In this document: one piece after another, positions 1-8,350 of the stretch | How positions within the stretch are numbered: the first letter of the stretch is position 1 | How the letters are laid out: each line of letters begins with the position of its first letter | Origin: Prevotellaceae bacterium UBA7028 | Lineage (GTDB): Bacteria > Bacteroidota > Bacteroidia > Bacteroidales > Bacteroidaceae | Reading direction: 5' to 3' | NCBI GenBank assembly: GCA_002494215.1 | Contig: DLBF01000010.1 | Span: 1-37,198 of the forward strand | DNA: 37,198 nt | Made by a program: the position numbers and the translations under genes | The notes under the pieces: model-generated | Told to the model about the DNA's origin: nothing | The model's database searches: none | The model's input: the letters and a program-made list of their open reading frames with translations, nothing else

Positions 1-312
1 GACTTCTGGGCTTCATGGTGCGGCCCCTGTCGTGGTGAGATTCCCAATCTTATCGACACATACAACAAATACAAAGAAAAAGGTCTTCAGGTGCTTGGCA
101 TAGCAGTATGGGATAAGCCTAAAGACACGCTGAAAGCCATAAAAGAAGAGAAGGTTCCCTACCCTCAAATTATCAACTCGCAGGAGATTGCCACCGATAT
201 TTACAGCATCTCTAGCATCCCAGAAATCATCCTCTTTGCTCCCGACGGCAAAATCATAAAGCGTGGTCTACGAGGAGAAATGATAGATAAGCTAATATCC
301 AAATATCTTTAA
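1..312 (+). CDS. TlpA-family thiol-disulfide oxidoreductase, C-terminal part (5' end outside window)
   Basis: The reading frame is open from base 1 and ends at the TAA at 310-312. It opens directly on the thioredoxin active site, DFWASWCGPC, and continues through a thioredoxin fold of about 100 residues, including the cis-Pro region (SSIPEIILF) and a C-terminal DGK segment. The CxxC pair indicates a periplasmic disulfide reductase or redox carrier of the TlpA/ResA type. The protein at 24066-25112 is a close paralogue over this whole region (both contain EIPNLI, YKEKGL, KPxDTLKAI and YPQIxNSQ), so the missing part is probably a signal peptide plus a DUF4369-like domain. No terminator is obvious after the stop. 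Confidence 0.9.
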   Translation, partial: DFWASWCGPCRGEIPNLIDTYNKYKEKGLQVLGIAVWDKPKDTLKAIKEEKVPYPQIINSQEIATDIYSISSIPEIILFAPDGKIIKRGLRGEMIDKLISKYL

Positions 313-352
313 GTAACGAACAGGGAATACACCTAAAAACTGAAGAAAAGTG

Positions 353-368
353 TTCGCAAATTTGCGAA
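353..368. promoter_or_regulatory. 16-bp perfect palindrome, possible operator of the antitoxin remnant
   Basis: TTCGCAAATTTGCGAA is a perfect inverted repeat about 90 bases before the HigA-like start codon. A further half-site-like TTCGCA lies close by (about 388-393). HigA antitoxins commonly repress their own promoter through palindromes, so an old autoregulatory operator is plausible. This role is inferred only from position and symmetry. Confidence 0.4.
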
Positions 369-455
369 TATCGTGTTTAATGTGTATTTCGCATCATAAT
401 ACATAATTAAACGTATGATTACATTATGGTACATTTAGAAGGAGTAGGAAACAAG

Positions 456-578
456 ATGATAGCTAACAACTTGAAGTCTTTTTATCCCGCACATCCTGGT
501 GAAGAACTTAAGGATAAGATTGAATATCGCGGAATCTCCCAACGTGGTTTGGCGCGAACTGGATATCTCTTATTCTGT
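456..578 (+). pseudogene. HigA-type antitoxin, N-terminal remnant
   Basis: From the ATG at 456 (AAGGAG at 439-444 is a fair ribosome site) the frame reads MIANNLKSFYPAHPGEELKD, then IEYRGISQRGLA. This is the characteristic start of HigA/XRE-type addiction-module antitoxins, up to the first helices of the HTH. After LARTG the similarity stops in this frame. The next bases (tattctgtctta) resemble the expected SYSVL codons in a shifted frame, so an indel is likely. The open frame runs on to 704, but only antisense to the neighbouring gene, which ends at 580. The recognition helix and C-terminal half are missing, and no HigB toxin lies next to it. The matching C-terminal half is at 29478-29634 on the other strand. 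Confidence 0.75.
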
Positions 579-579
579 C

Positions 580-1266
580 TTAAAAACTCTTTCCTTCTGG
601 GAGTATGCCGGCTTGCTCCAAAATGGGTACGATGTGAGAAGCACGTAGTCGCTTTGACTCCTTCTTCTCCGACATATACAGATTGTACAAATCCTGCTGA
701 TTGATTAGCCAAAGTCCCATCTGCGTGTCATTCACAAGCCTAACACTAATGTGGCCATTTTTATCAAGTGGACCGTGGCTGACTATATAGCATAAGGGAT
801 TCTTTATCTGTTTTTCACGAACCATAGCAGCTGCAGCCATTCCTCCCCAAAACTGCGCTGTAGCCACTTGGGATTCCCCGTCAGTTGGAGCGCTCACAAA
901 GAACAGTTTACCTTTTCTAATGCGTCTAGCTTCGGTATAGCCTTTACCAAGAAGATATCCGTTAAGAGCCATCTTATTCGTATTAATAAGCAAAGTACTA
1001 TCCTTCATTACGGCGAAGGCCTTCTTGTTCAGTATCTTCTCGAGCTCAGAGTCATCAGTCTTCAGTTTATAGTCGCTACCTCCCCACCAGAATTTGGCAC
1101 TTAGATTGCGCTCTGTCCAAGAAACATCAGGGATTTCTATCCAATTGTCAGCCATAAAATCATCGTATGACAGGCAATATTTACTTTCTGCGTTGACATT
1201 GTAAACCATCGGCAGCGCAACCAACATCAGCGCCGCACGTTTTGCATAAAATCTGAACCAGTTCAT
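580..1266 (-). CDS. secreted protein of unknown function, DUF6563-like
   Basis: A 228-residue protein with a cleavable-looking signal peptide (hydrophobic stretch about 11-26, ending VNA). The body has a pattern seen in small secreted Bacteroidales proteins: SYDDFMADNW near the start, FWWGGSDYKL, a lysine-rich KKAFAVMKD stretch, and a C-terminal LRASHIVPILEQAGIL. I recall this arrangement as DUF6563, but the family name is from memory and uncertain. The start at 1266 fits the promoter element at 1302-1309. No terminator follows the stop at 580-582; the gene runs directly into the antitoxin remnant, which is odd and is taken up in the findings. Confidence 0.8.
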   Translation of the reverse strand: MNWFRFYAKRAALMLVALPMVYNVNAESKYCLSYDDFMADNWIEIPDVSWTERNLSAKFWWGGSDYKLKTDDSELEKILNKKAFAVMKDSTLLINTNKMALNGYLLGKGYTEARRIRKGKLFFVSAPTDGESQVATAQFWGGMAAAAMVREKQIKNPLCYIVSHGPLDKNGHISVRLVNDTQMGLWLINQQDLYNLYMSEKKESKRLRASHIVPILEQAGILPEGKSF

Positions 1267-1301
1267 TATTAATTAAATGTGTGTTATGTGTTTTGTGAGA
1301 A

Positions 1302-1309
1302 CAAAGGTA
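1302..1309 (-). promoter_or_regulatory. Bacteroidota -7 element (TACCTTTG) of the gene at 580-1266
   Basis: On the minus strand the element reads TACCTTTG, matching TAnnTTTG, 35 bases before the start codon. No clear TTTG -33 box is seen. Confidence 0.55.
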
Positions 1310-1438
1310 GTTGATTTGTTTGAAAAGCTAATCTATCGCCATGAATATTTAAAGAAATTTAGCATTCTAAGAAAAAACAAAAAGATGTGCCTGGTATTTC
1401 TCCAAGCACATCTTTGGGGATTATAAGAAGTGAGTTCT

Positions 1439-3610
1439 TTATTCTGTTACGATGGTCAGTTCTCCGGCTTTCAACATATCATTGTGGTTAATGAACCAAC
1501 CCTTCAAGGCTTTCTTTCCGCAAAGGATTCGCTGAATCTTCTCGCCGTTGCCCTGACGCTGGATGGTAACACTACGGCCGTCACCCATCGTAAAGCGAAC
1601 CTTGGGGAAGAGAGGAACGGTAACGATGTACTCTGGGTCGGCAGGAGAATAGGTATAGAGACCTATGGCATTCAGGACGTACCATGAGGAAGTCTCGCCC
1701 GCATCATCCATTCCGGCGTATGCCAGATGATCCTCGCCCATATCGTAGTACTTATCCAGCAGCTCGTTCAGGATGCGCTGAGCCTTCTCCTGTTTGTCTA
1801 TAAAGTAATAGGTATAGGGAACGCTATGGTCGGGTTGGTTGCCATGACAGTAATTGCCCATGAAGCCCGTCATATTCCAAGCTTCATATCCGCGCCAAGG
1901 TTCGGTGAACATGCTGTCCAATTTAGCCTCTACAGCCTCTTTGCTGGGATAGAGTGCTACCATTCCCTGCGGGTCATGAGGCGCAAAGAAGAGGCTCTGC
2001 CAAGCGTTGGCCTCGCGATACATATAGGCATAGTAAGGATAATAAGGGTCGAAATCCTTTACCCACTCACCGCTCTCTACCCTGCCGCGCCAGAAGCCCG
2101 TGCTGGGGTCGAAGAGGTTCTTGTAGTTGCTTGAGCGTTGCATCAAGAGTTTGTAGTTCTGCTTATCACCCAAAATCTTTGCTACCTGGGCTACCACATA
2201 ATCATCATAGGCGTACTCCTGTGTCTTGGTAACGGCTGCCTTGTACTCGTCCTCGGTAGGCACATTGGTGGTGTCCTTCTCGGCTATCCAGCCGCGTTGG
2301 ATGTATTCGTCCAGATAGGGACGTCCGCCACGGCCTGGCACGGTGGCGTTCTTGAGGATAAGACGGTAGGCACGCTCCAAGTCGAAATCCTGAATACCAC
2401 GCTGCCACATACCTACCACCATGGTACAGGCGTGGTCGCCGTGGAAGAAAGTAGGCATATAGCCACCATGCTTCTCGCCGCGGTCCATGCAGGACTTGAC
2501 GATGTCGCAGGCCACATCGGGCGTTATCATCGCCAAGAGTTGCAGCTTGTTGCGATAAGTATCCCAGAAGGAAGGGTCGGTATAGTAGCGGAAGTCGCCC
2601 TTGACCACCTGATTACGGGCATCCAGATACTCGCCATTAACATCGCTGCGCAGCACAGGCCACAAGAAGGCACGGTAGAGGGTACTATAGAGGAGACCTT
2701 TCTGACGTTCTGTGCCGCCCTCCACCTGAATATGCGAGAAGATGTTTTCCCAAGTCTCATCAGCCTTCTGACGGACATCGGCGAAACTGAGGTTGGGCAT
2801 TTCTGCCTCCAGATTCTCCTTGGCATTCTCTATGCTGACGAAACTGAAACCAATCTTCAGTTCCAGAGGAGTGGCACCCTTGTTGTTCTCGAAATCTACA
2901 ATGGCGATGGTCTGCTTCTTGGCAGTCTCTAACTGGACACTTTTTACGGGCAAGTTAGCAGTAGCATAGAAATACATGCGTCCGTGCCCGTCCTGAAAAC
3001 CCTGAAAGGCGTTAGCGGCCGTGGCCTTCTCTATACGCCAACGACGGGGATGAGCGTTGTTCTTGGTGATGTCCACCAGCAGGCGCTTCTCATCCTCGGG
3101 ACGGAAGGTATAGCGGTGGTAGGCACAACGCAGGGTGGTGGTCAGTTCTGCCTTCACATTGTAACGTTGCAGGAACACACTATAGTATCCGGGGTGCGCC
3201 TCTTCCTGCTCATGACTGAACCACGAGCAGTAGTTGTAGGGATAGAAGCGGCCGGTTACTGGCAGCATGGGGATGTGCAACTGATCCCAATGGCCCTTGC
3301 TAGAGTGGGCAAAGCCATAGATCTGATGGTCCTCGTACTGATAGCCGCTACCACTATGGTACATGGTAACGGGTGTACATTGCACCATAGCATTGGGAAC
3401 GGAAGCGCCGGGGAAGGTCTCGGCTCCCCAGGCACGTTTCACTTCTGTACGGGTATAGCCCAAATCCTCTGGTGTCCACAGGGTAGCGGTACCCAGCAGA
3501 GGGTTACAATATCTGGTAAGATCACCTGCATTTGCAGTTAGAACCGCAAATAGCAGGACCACCCATCCCCCCCTTAGGGGGAGTAAAAATCTTCTATAAT
3601 TATTAATCAT
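1439..3610 (-). CDS. GH92 family alpha-mannosidase (exported)
   Basis: Numbered from the ATG at 3610 (723 residues), the protein has a signal peptide (WVVLLFAVLTANA) and then the two-domain GH92 body: an N-terminal beta-sandwich with the family motif around NPLLGT and ETFPGASVPNAM, and a C-terminal (alpha/alpha)6 domain. GH92 signatures include EANAWQ (candidate acid Glu near 533), CHGNQPDHSVPY near 589 and GMDDAGETSSW near 633. GH92 enzymes are calcium-dependent exo-alpha-mannosidases acting on N-glycans or mannans. An earlier in-frame ATG at 3694 would add 28 residues encoded by AT-rich repeats and is unlikely. The signal peptide carries PLRGGW, encoded by a GC-rich palindromic element (3559-3584). 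Last gene of the operon starting at 7864. Confidence 0.93.
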   Translation of the reverse strand: MINNYRRFLLPLRGGWVVLLFAVLTANAGDLTRYCNPLLGTATLWTPEDLGYTRTEVKRAWGAETFPGASVPNAMVQCTPVTMYHSGSGYQYEDHQIYGFAHSSKGHWDQLHIPMLPVTGRFYPYNYCSWFSHEQEEAHPGYYSVFLQRYNVKAELTTTLRCAYHRYTFRPEDEKRLLVDITKNNAHPRRWRIEKATAANAFQGFQDGHGRMYFYATANLPVKSVQLETAKKQTIAIVDFENNKGATPLELKIGFSFVSIENAKENLEAEMPNLSFADVRQKADETWENIFSHIQVEGGTERQKGLLYSTLYRAFLWPVLRSDVNGEYLDARNQVVKGDFRYYTDPSFWDTYRNKLQLLAMITPDVACDIVKSCMDRGEKHGGYMPTFFHGDHACTMVVGMWQRGIQDFDLERAYRLILKNATVPGRGGRPYLDEYIQRGWIAEKDTTNVPTEDEYKAAVTKTQEYAYDDYVVAQVAKILGDKQNYKLLMQRSSNYKNLFDPSTGFWRGRVESGEWVKDFDPYYPYYAYMYREANAWQSLFFAPHDPQGMVALYPSKEAVEAKLDSMFTEPWRGYEAWNMTGFMGNYCHGNQPDHSVPYTYYFIDKQEKAQRILNELLDKYYDMGEDHLAYAGMDDAGETSSWYVLNAIGLYTYSPADPEYIVTVPLFPKVRFTMGDGRSVTIQRQGNGEKIQRILCGKKALKGWFINHNDMLKAGELTIVTE
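3559..3584. repeat. GC-rich palindromic element, copy a (forward)
   Basis: A C-rich lead (CCACCCATCCCCCCC) is followed by TTAGGGGGAG. It lies inside the GH92 signal-peptide coding sequence and is in frame. It faces copy b at 3686-3711, about 100 bases away. Same family as the elements at 9031, 9229, 11859, 11913, 25139, 33804, 34108, 34168, 34953 and 34995. Confidence 0.7.
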
Positions 3611-3647
3611 TGAACAGTTAACGGTTAGCGAAAACGACAAACCAATT

Positions 3648-3676
3648 TTGAATTTTGAATTTATAAATTTTGAATT
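3648..3676. repeat. heptamer array (ttttgaa units)
   Basis: Units of TTTTGAA with small interruptions lie in the gap between the GH2 and GH92 genes. One of many 7-bp-period arrays in this window. Confidence 0.7.
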
Positions 3677-3685
3677 AGACTTCCC

Positions 3686-3711
3686 CTCCCCCAAAAGGGG
3701 GCTGGGGGGCT
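3686..3711. repeat. GC-rich palindromic element, copy b (reverse)
   Basis: CTCCCCCAAAAGGGGG is followed by a G-rich tail (CTGGGGGG), the mirror arrangement of copy a. Its last bases overlap the stop codon (TAG, 3712-3710) of the GH2 gene on the minus strand, so the element may have supplied that stop. Confidence 0.7.
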
Positions 3712-5608
3712 ATTTACTATTGGCTGGTTTCTTCGAGAAGATAGCCTTGATTCTTGCCATATCGAACTTGGCGGAGCGGTCATAGAAATAGATACCGTTC
3801 TGCTCCTGCTCTACATCGGTAAGCTGGGTATAGCAGTAACCCCATACATTCTCAGAGATGTTCATGAGCGCATCCACCTGTCCTTCCAGACGGGCATAGA
3901 ACTCCTCCAAGGAATGAGGAGGCTCGCCATAACCCCAAGAAGCGTTGCTGTTGCCAGTGGCCTTGTCCTGACCCTTCACCCACTTGATGCCGCCAAACTC
4001 ATCCAGGATGTATGGCATGGTAGGTTCGGTATAGCGGGGATAGTCGTAGCGGTTCACATCCGTAGGACGGTTGTAGCCCACATTGGTCCAATACAGGTCG
4101 ATAGGTCCGTGAGGCACCTGATACCACTTGCCATCCTTATATATCTGCTCCTGCAAGCGCTGGGGATTCTGCTCGTAGTTATGGGTTGAGTAGATATCCG
4201 TCTTGACATGCACGCCGCCGCTGACATCGTGGAAGGGACGAGTGGGGTCGAGTTGCTTGGTCAGATGATACAAGTCGGTAACGAAGCGGGGGAACTGAAC
4301 ACGGTCGGGCCAGAACTCCTCGTTCATAGGTGTCCAGGTTACGATGCTGGGGTGGTTGCGGTCGCGAACAATCTCCTCGGTCCACTCAGCAGTGAAGTTA
4401 CGAGCCACCTCGGGGTCGTTGGCATTCATACCCCAAGAGGGAGCCTCACCCCAAGTGATGTAACCCAGTTTATCAGCCCAATAGTGGAAACGCTCTTCGA
4501 AGACCTTCTGGTGCAGACGAGCACCATTGAAACCAGCCTGCATAGAGAGCTCGATATCATGCTTAAGAGCCTCATCCGAGGGAGCCGTCCAGATACCGTC
4601 GGGATAGAAACCCTGGTCGAGAACCAAACGCTGGTAGAAGGGCTCGTTATTGAGGTACGTCTTGTTGCCTACGCAATGGAACTTGCGCATGCCGATGTAG
4701 GAAGCTACCTTATCTATAATATTACCCTGAGCATCTTTTACTTCGTAGGTAAGGTCGTAGAGGAAGGGACTCTCGGGGCTCCACAGTTTAGGAGCCTTGA
4801 CGGGCAGAATGAGTGTAGAGGCGTCGGTAGCCGGAGCAGTCTTGCTGGCCACCACCTTCTTACCATCCTTGAGCGTTACAGTAACAGTACCGCCATCCTG
4901 AGCATAGAAGTGAGGATGAACGATGACCTGCTTCTGGTCGATGTCCGTAATGACCTGCGCATTCTTCAGACCTTTGGGAGCTACGGGCTCCATCCAAACG
5001 GTCTGCCAGATACCTGTGGTACGGGTGTACATACACTCGAACTGGCTATAGCGGACATTCTGCTTACCTGCCGACTGCTTGAGCGTACGGGTATCGCTAT
5101 AGGCGTGCACCACCAGGTCGTGTGCCTTACCATCCTTCAAGAAACGGGTTACATCCACGGCAAAGCCTGTGCTGCCGCCAAAGTGACGACCTGCCAAGCG
5201 GCCATCCACATACACCTCTGAATTATAATAAACAGCCTGGAAGTTGAGCATCACGTTACGCCCTGCCCATTCCTGCGGCATCTGAATCTGACGATGGTAC
5301 CAGATGTTGCCGATAAAGTCGGTATAGCCAACGCCAGAAAGTTTGCTCTCGGGTGCAAAGGGAACGGTAATCTTACCATCGAAGCCCTTGCTCTCGTACA
5401 TACGCTTCTCTACTCCGGAGCCAACAAAATCGAAGGCGTAGCTCCACTGGCCGTTCAGGTTAACCCAATCCTGACGCTCGAACTGTGGACGTGGATACTC
5501 GGGGCGGGGTTGTGCCCCAACTGCGCTTACCGCAGCAAAAAGCAGCAGGAAAACTGCTTTTGAAATTGAAAATTGAAAATTGAAAATTGAAAATTTCATT
5601 TTGAACAT
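3710..5608 (-). CDS. GH2 family glycoside hydrolase (beta-galactosidase/beta-glucuronidase superfamily, exported)
   Basis: A 632-residue protein. A signal peptide (ending VSAVGA) is followed by the GH2 sugar-binding jelly roll (about 35-210), an immunoglobulin-like domain (about 215-305) and a TIM barrel (about 310-630). Catalytic residues are visible: acid/base Glu430 in TPMNEEF and nucleophile Glu537 in ILDEFGG. Such enzymes cleave terminal beta-linked galactose, glucuronate or mannose; which one cannot be told here. Between two GH92 mannosidase genes, a role in N-glycan or mannan breakdown is likely. Translation could also start at the ATG at 5599. The first residues (FSIFNFQFSIS) are encoded by a heptamer array, so the signal peptide has been lengthened by repeat units. 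Confidence 0.9.
   Translation of the reverse strand: MFKMKFSIFNFQFSISKAVFLLLFAAVSAVGAQPRPEYPRPQFERQDWVNLNGQWSYAFDFVGSGVEKRMYESKGFDGKITVPFAPESKLSGVGYTDFIGNIWYHRQIQMPQEWAGRNVMLNFQAVYYNSEVYVDGRLAGRHFGGSTGFAVDVTRFLKDGKAHDLVVHAYSDTRTLKQSAGKQNVRYSQFECMYTRTTGIWQTVWMEPVAPKGLKNAQVITDIDQKQVIVHPHFYAQDGGTVTVTLKDGKKVVASKTAPATDASTLILPVKAPKLWSPESPFLYDLTYEVKDAQGNIIDKVASYIGMRKFHCVGNKTYLNNEPFYQRLVLDQGFYPDGIWTAPSDEALKHDIELSMQAGFNGARLHQKVFEERFHYWADKLGYITWGEAPSWGMNANDPEVARNFTAEWTEEIVRDRNHPSIVTWTPMNEEFWPDRVQFPRFVTDLYHLTKQLDPTRPFHDVSGGVHVKTDIYSTHNYEQNPQRLQEQIYKDGKWYQVPHGPIDLYWTNVGYNRPTDVNRYDYPRYTEPTMPYILDEFGGIKWVKGQDKATGNSNASWGYGEPPHSLEEFYARLEGQVDALMNISENVWGYCYTQLTDVEQEQNGIYFYDRSAKFDMARIKAIFSKKPANSK
5560..5595. repeat. 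heptamer array (attgaaa units) inside a signal-peptide coding region
   Basis: About five units of a 7-bp repeat (TTGAAAA type) in tandem. Three units equal 21 bases, or seven codons, so the array can grow in steps of seven residues without a frameshift. Confidence 0.8.
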
Positions 5609-5632
5609 TATTTTAATTTGAATTTTAACATT

Positions 5633-7864
5633 TTAACGACTAACCGAATAAGGCACAGCCTTCTCCTCCGTATTTCGGGAAGTGTTTGGCTCGGCTCCCA
5701 TCCGGAAGACGAGACGACCGCCTTGGTTTATTTCATCATAAGTGATGTAGTTGCGAGTAAGAGGATGGTCGTTGAGCTGCCCATCCTGAATATAGTAATT
5801 CTGCGGACCGTTGTCCTGCGCCTCTATAACGAACTGGTTGCCGTTCTCCATCGTGATGGTTGCCTTACGGAAGATGGGGGAACCGATAACGTACTGGTTG
5901 GTACCGGGCGTAACAGCATAAAGGCCGAGAGCTGAAAGAACATACCACGAAGACATGCCGCCCTGGTCCTCATCGCCAGGGAAGCCATCGGGCGTGGAGT
6001 TGTAGAGTCGGTCCATAATCTGACGCACCCAATACTGCGTCTTCCAAGGCTGACCAGCATAGGAATAAAGGTAAGGCAGGTGCTGAATGGGCTGGTTGCC
6101 GTGGGCATACTGTCCCATCTGGGCCTGCTCCATCTCCACCATCTCGTGAATCTTTCCACCATACCAACCAGGATCTACCTCGCCCGGAACGGAGAATACT
6201 GAATCTATCTTTTGGCAGAAACGCTCCTTGCTGCCAAACAGGTTGATAAGTCCGTTGACATCATGGAATACCGACCAGATATAATGCCAGGCGCATCCCT
6301 CGGTATAAGGGCCGCCCCACTTGATGGCCGAGAAAGGCTCCGTCCAAGAGCCGTCGGCATCACGCCCGCGGAAGAAGCAGATATCGGGGTCCCAGAGGTT
6401 CTTGTAGTTGAACATCTGACGGGCAAAAATCTCCTCGTAGAACTTGTTGCCACAGGCACGAGCCAACTGCCAGGCACACCAATCGTCGTAACAATACTCG
6501 AGGGTCTGTGTCACGCTTCCATGCGAAAGGGGGAAGGGCACATAGCCCAGTTGGAAGTACTCCTTCCATCCGCCACGACCGTTGGCACCTCCGTAGGGAC
6601 CTTTGTTCATCGCCTCGTGAGCATATGCCACAAGGGCCGAATCGGGATTGAAGTCGCGAATACCCTTTGCCCAGGCATCGGCCAACAGGGAGATGCTATG
6701 GTTGCCGCACATACCACCCGTCTCTCCAGGGAACGACCACGAGGGCAACCAACCACATTGTTTCTGAGCGGCCAAGAGCGCATTCATATAACGCCCCTGC
6801 TGCGTGGGATGCAGGATATTGGTAAGGGGGAACTGGCTGCGGAAGGTATCCCAGAAGCCGTTGTCGGTAAACATATAGCCGTCGTAAACCTTACCGTCGT
6901 AGGGACTATAGTAATAAGGTGTGCCGTCGGCTTTTATCTCGTAGAACTTGCGCGAGAACAGATTGGCACGGAACAGGCAACTGTAGAAGGTACGCAACTG
7001 CTCCTCGGTACCGCCCTCCACCTTGATGCGACTCAGCAGCTTCTGCCAAGTATCATGCCCGCGTTTCTTGGTTTGTTCCAAGGTCTTGTCGGCACCTAGC
7101 TCGCGGTTCAACGTTATTTCAGCCTGCTCAAAAGATATATAAGAGGAGGCTGCCTTGGCTTGAACTTTCGCGCCCATCTTGAACTTTAGGTAAGCCCCTT
7201 TATCCCAAAGACCATAATCCTCGAAAGGTCTATCGAACTGGATGATGAAGTAGTTGCGGAAATTCTCGGCATGATTCACGAAGCGTTGGTTATTCACCCA
7301 ACCGCGAATCTGGTGCTTTTCGGCATCAACCTCCATCTGGCTCTCAGCCGTATAGCCGTCGATAACCAACCACGCATCACCCGTCTTAGGGTAAGAGAAA
7401 CGGAAGTGAACACCTCGTTCAGTAGGAGAAAACTCGGTCTTTATGCCGTTGTCGAGTTGTACGCTATAATAGTGCGGCTGAGCCGTCTCTTTCTGATGCG
7501 AGAACTTAGCCCCGCGCGCGTCGGGACTGACCTCCAGCGTTCCCACCTCGGGAAAGAAGGAATACACGGCATAGTCGCTCACCCAGGGCGAGCATTGGTG
7601 CGACTGACCGAAGCCACGAATCTTATCGGCCGTATAAAGGTACTTGAACCCGTCGCCATTCTTTCCCGTCTGTGGTGTCCACATGTGCTGGGCAAACGGC
7701 ATGGCGGTAGCAGGGAACGTGTTGCCGTGCGAGAGGCCAAAGTGCGAATTGGTACCTTGCAAGGTGTTCACATAAGCTACGGGGTCGAAATCGACTGTTT
7801 TCTTCTCGGCAAGAACAGAAAGAGAAGCACAGGCGATTATTAGCAGTAGTAGTCGTTTATGCAT
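5633..7864 (-). CDS. GH92 family alpha-mannosidase (exported)
   Basis: A 743-residue protein with a signal peptide (LLLLIIACASLSVLA). Its GH92 features are NTLQGTNSHFGLSHGNTFP at the start, YTEGCAWHYIW (candidate catalytic Glu), AHGNQPIQHLPYLYSY, and GDEDQGGMSSWYV near the C-terminus. It is quite divergent from the GH92 at 1439-3610, so the pair probably acts on different alpha-mannosidic linkages. First gene of the operon: the TACTTTTG element at 7899-7906 lies just upstream and the GH2 gene follows after about 24 bases. No SusC/SusD or regulator gene is near, so this is not a complete polysaccharide utilisation locus within the window. Confidence 0.93.
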   Translation of the reverse strand: MHKRLLLLIIACASLSVLAEKKTVDFDPVAYVNTLQGTNSHFGLSHGNTFPATAMPFAQHMWTPQTGKNGDGFKYLYTADKIRGFGQSHQCSPWVSDYAVYSFFPEVGTLEVSPDARGAKFSHQKETAQPHYYSVQLDNGIKTEFSPTERGVHFRFSYPKTGDAWLVIDGYTAESQMEVDAEKHQIRGWVNNQRFVNHAENFRNYFIIQFDRPFEDYGLWDKGAYLKFKMGAKVQAKAASSYISFEQAEITLNRELGADKTLEQTKKRGHDTWQKLLSRIKVEGGTEEQLRTFYSCLFRANLFSRKFYEIKADGTPYYYSPYDGKVYDGYMFTDNGFWDTFRSQFPLTNILHPTQQGRYMNALLAAQKQCGWLPSWSFPGETGGMCGNHSISLLADAWAKGIRDFNPDSALVAYAHEAMNKGPYGGANGRGGWKEYFQLGYVPFPLSHGSVTQTLEYCYDDWCAWQLARACGNKFYEEIFARQMFNYKNLWDPDICFFRGRDADGSWTEPFSAIKWGGPYTEGCAWHYIWSVFHDVNGLINLFGSKERFCQKIDSVFSVPGEVDPGWYGGKIHEMVEMEQAQMGQYAHGNQPIQHLPYLYSYAGQPWKTQYWVRQIMDRLYNSTPDGFPGDEDQGGMSSWYVLSALGLYAVTPGTNQYVIGSPIFRKATITMENGNQFVIEAQDNGPQNYYIQDGQLNDHPLTRNYITYDEINQGGRLVFRMGAEPNTSRNTEEKAVPYSVSR

Positions 7865-7898
7865 GAGGCCAAAGATGTTATAATGTGGATTGAGGCCA

Positions 7899-7906
7899 CA
7901 AAAGTA
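7899..7906 (-). promoter_or_regulatory. -7 element (TACTTTTG) of the GH92-GH2-GH92 operon
   Basis: Matches TAnnTTTG on the minus strand, 34 bases before the start codon of the first glycosidase gene. No comparable element was seen in the gaps between the three genes. Confidence 0.6.
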
Positions 7907-8317
7907 ATGATTTATAAGATGGTTTACAAGATTTCTTTGTTTCTTTTTTCACACTTCCCGCGTTTATTTATACTTTTTTTGAAATTTGATAGCAAAAGAG
8001 GGCAAACAGATAATCTTCCCTGTAGCCCCCTTTAGCGTGAATATCATCACCACTCAACTGAAATAAACTGACCCTATTTTGCCACCTCCCGAAGTTGCAA
8101 TTGTTGACTCGGGAGGTTACAAGTGTAGCCTCCCGAGCCTGCAAATGCAGGTGCTGCTATCGGAAAAGCGTTCTAAGGAAAGTGTTGTTTATGCTAAAGT
8201 GGTCTTCGAAATGTTAACAACTAAAAACGATTCTTTGTAAACTAAATATAAATGTTAAAAAATAAGGGTTCTGCCCTCTTTTTTGGGTGCTTTTTCTTAG
8301 CCGATATTGTATTTCCC

Positions 8318-8325
8318 TAACTTTG
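8318..8325 (+). promoter_or_regulatory. -7 element (TAACTTTG) of the blaI-M56 locus
   Basis: Matches TAnnTTTG, 25 bases before the BlaI-type start codon at 8351. Confidence 0.6.
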
Positions 8326-8350
8326 CAGTAGAAAAACTAACAACAGACAC

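Larger units (their letters stand above)
7865..8350. other. divergent intergenic region between the glycosidase operon and the BlaI gene
   Basis: This 486-base AT-rich gap holds the promoters of both flanking transcription units. Near 8085-8151 it has three copies of the same 8-9-mer in alternating sense (CCTCCCGA, CTCGGGAGG, CCTCCCGAG), followed by the perfect hairpin CCTGCA-aa-TGCAGG. The middle copy can pair with either neighbour. No coding sequence was seen. Confidence 0.6.

Noticed and set aside
579..704. Continuation of the HigA-like frame to a 92-residue protein
   Set aside because: After 578 the frame is only antisense to the secreted-protein gene and shows no antitoxin similarity.
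3611..3694. 28-residue N-terminal extension of the GH92 protein
   Set aside because: Encoded by AT-rich heptamer units and placed before a normal signal peptide at the ATG at 3610.
4208..5221. Long plus-strand ORF opposite the GH2 gene
   Set aside because: Shadow of a well-supported gene on the other strand; no family features. The same applies to long ORFs opposite the GH92, AKR, radical SAM and rpoN genes.
1439..7864. Complete polysaccharide utilisation locus
   Set aside because: Three glycosidases are present but no SusC/SusD pair or sensor/regulator lies in the window.
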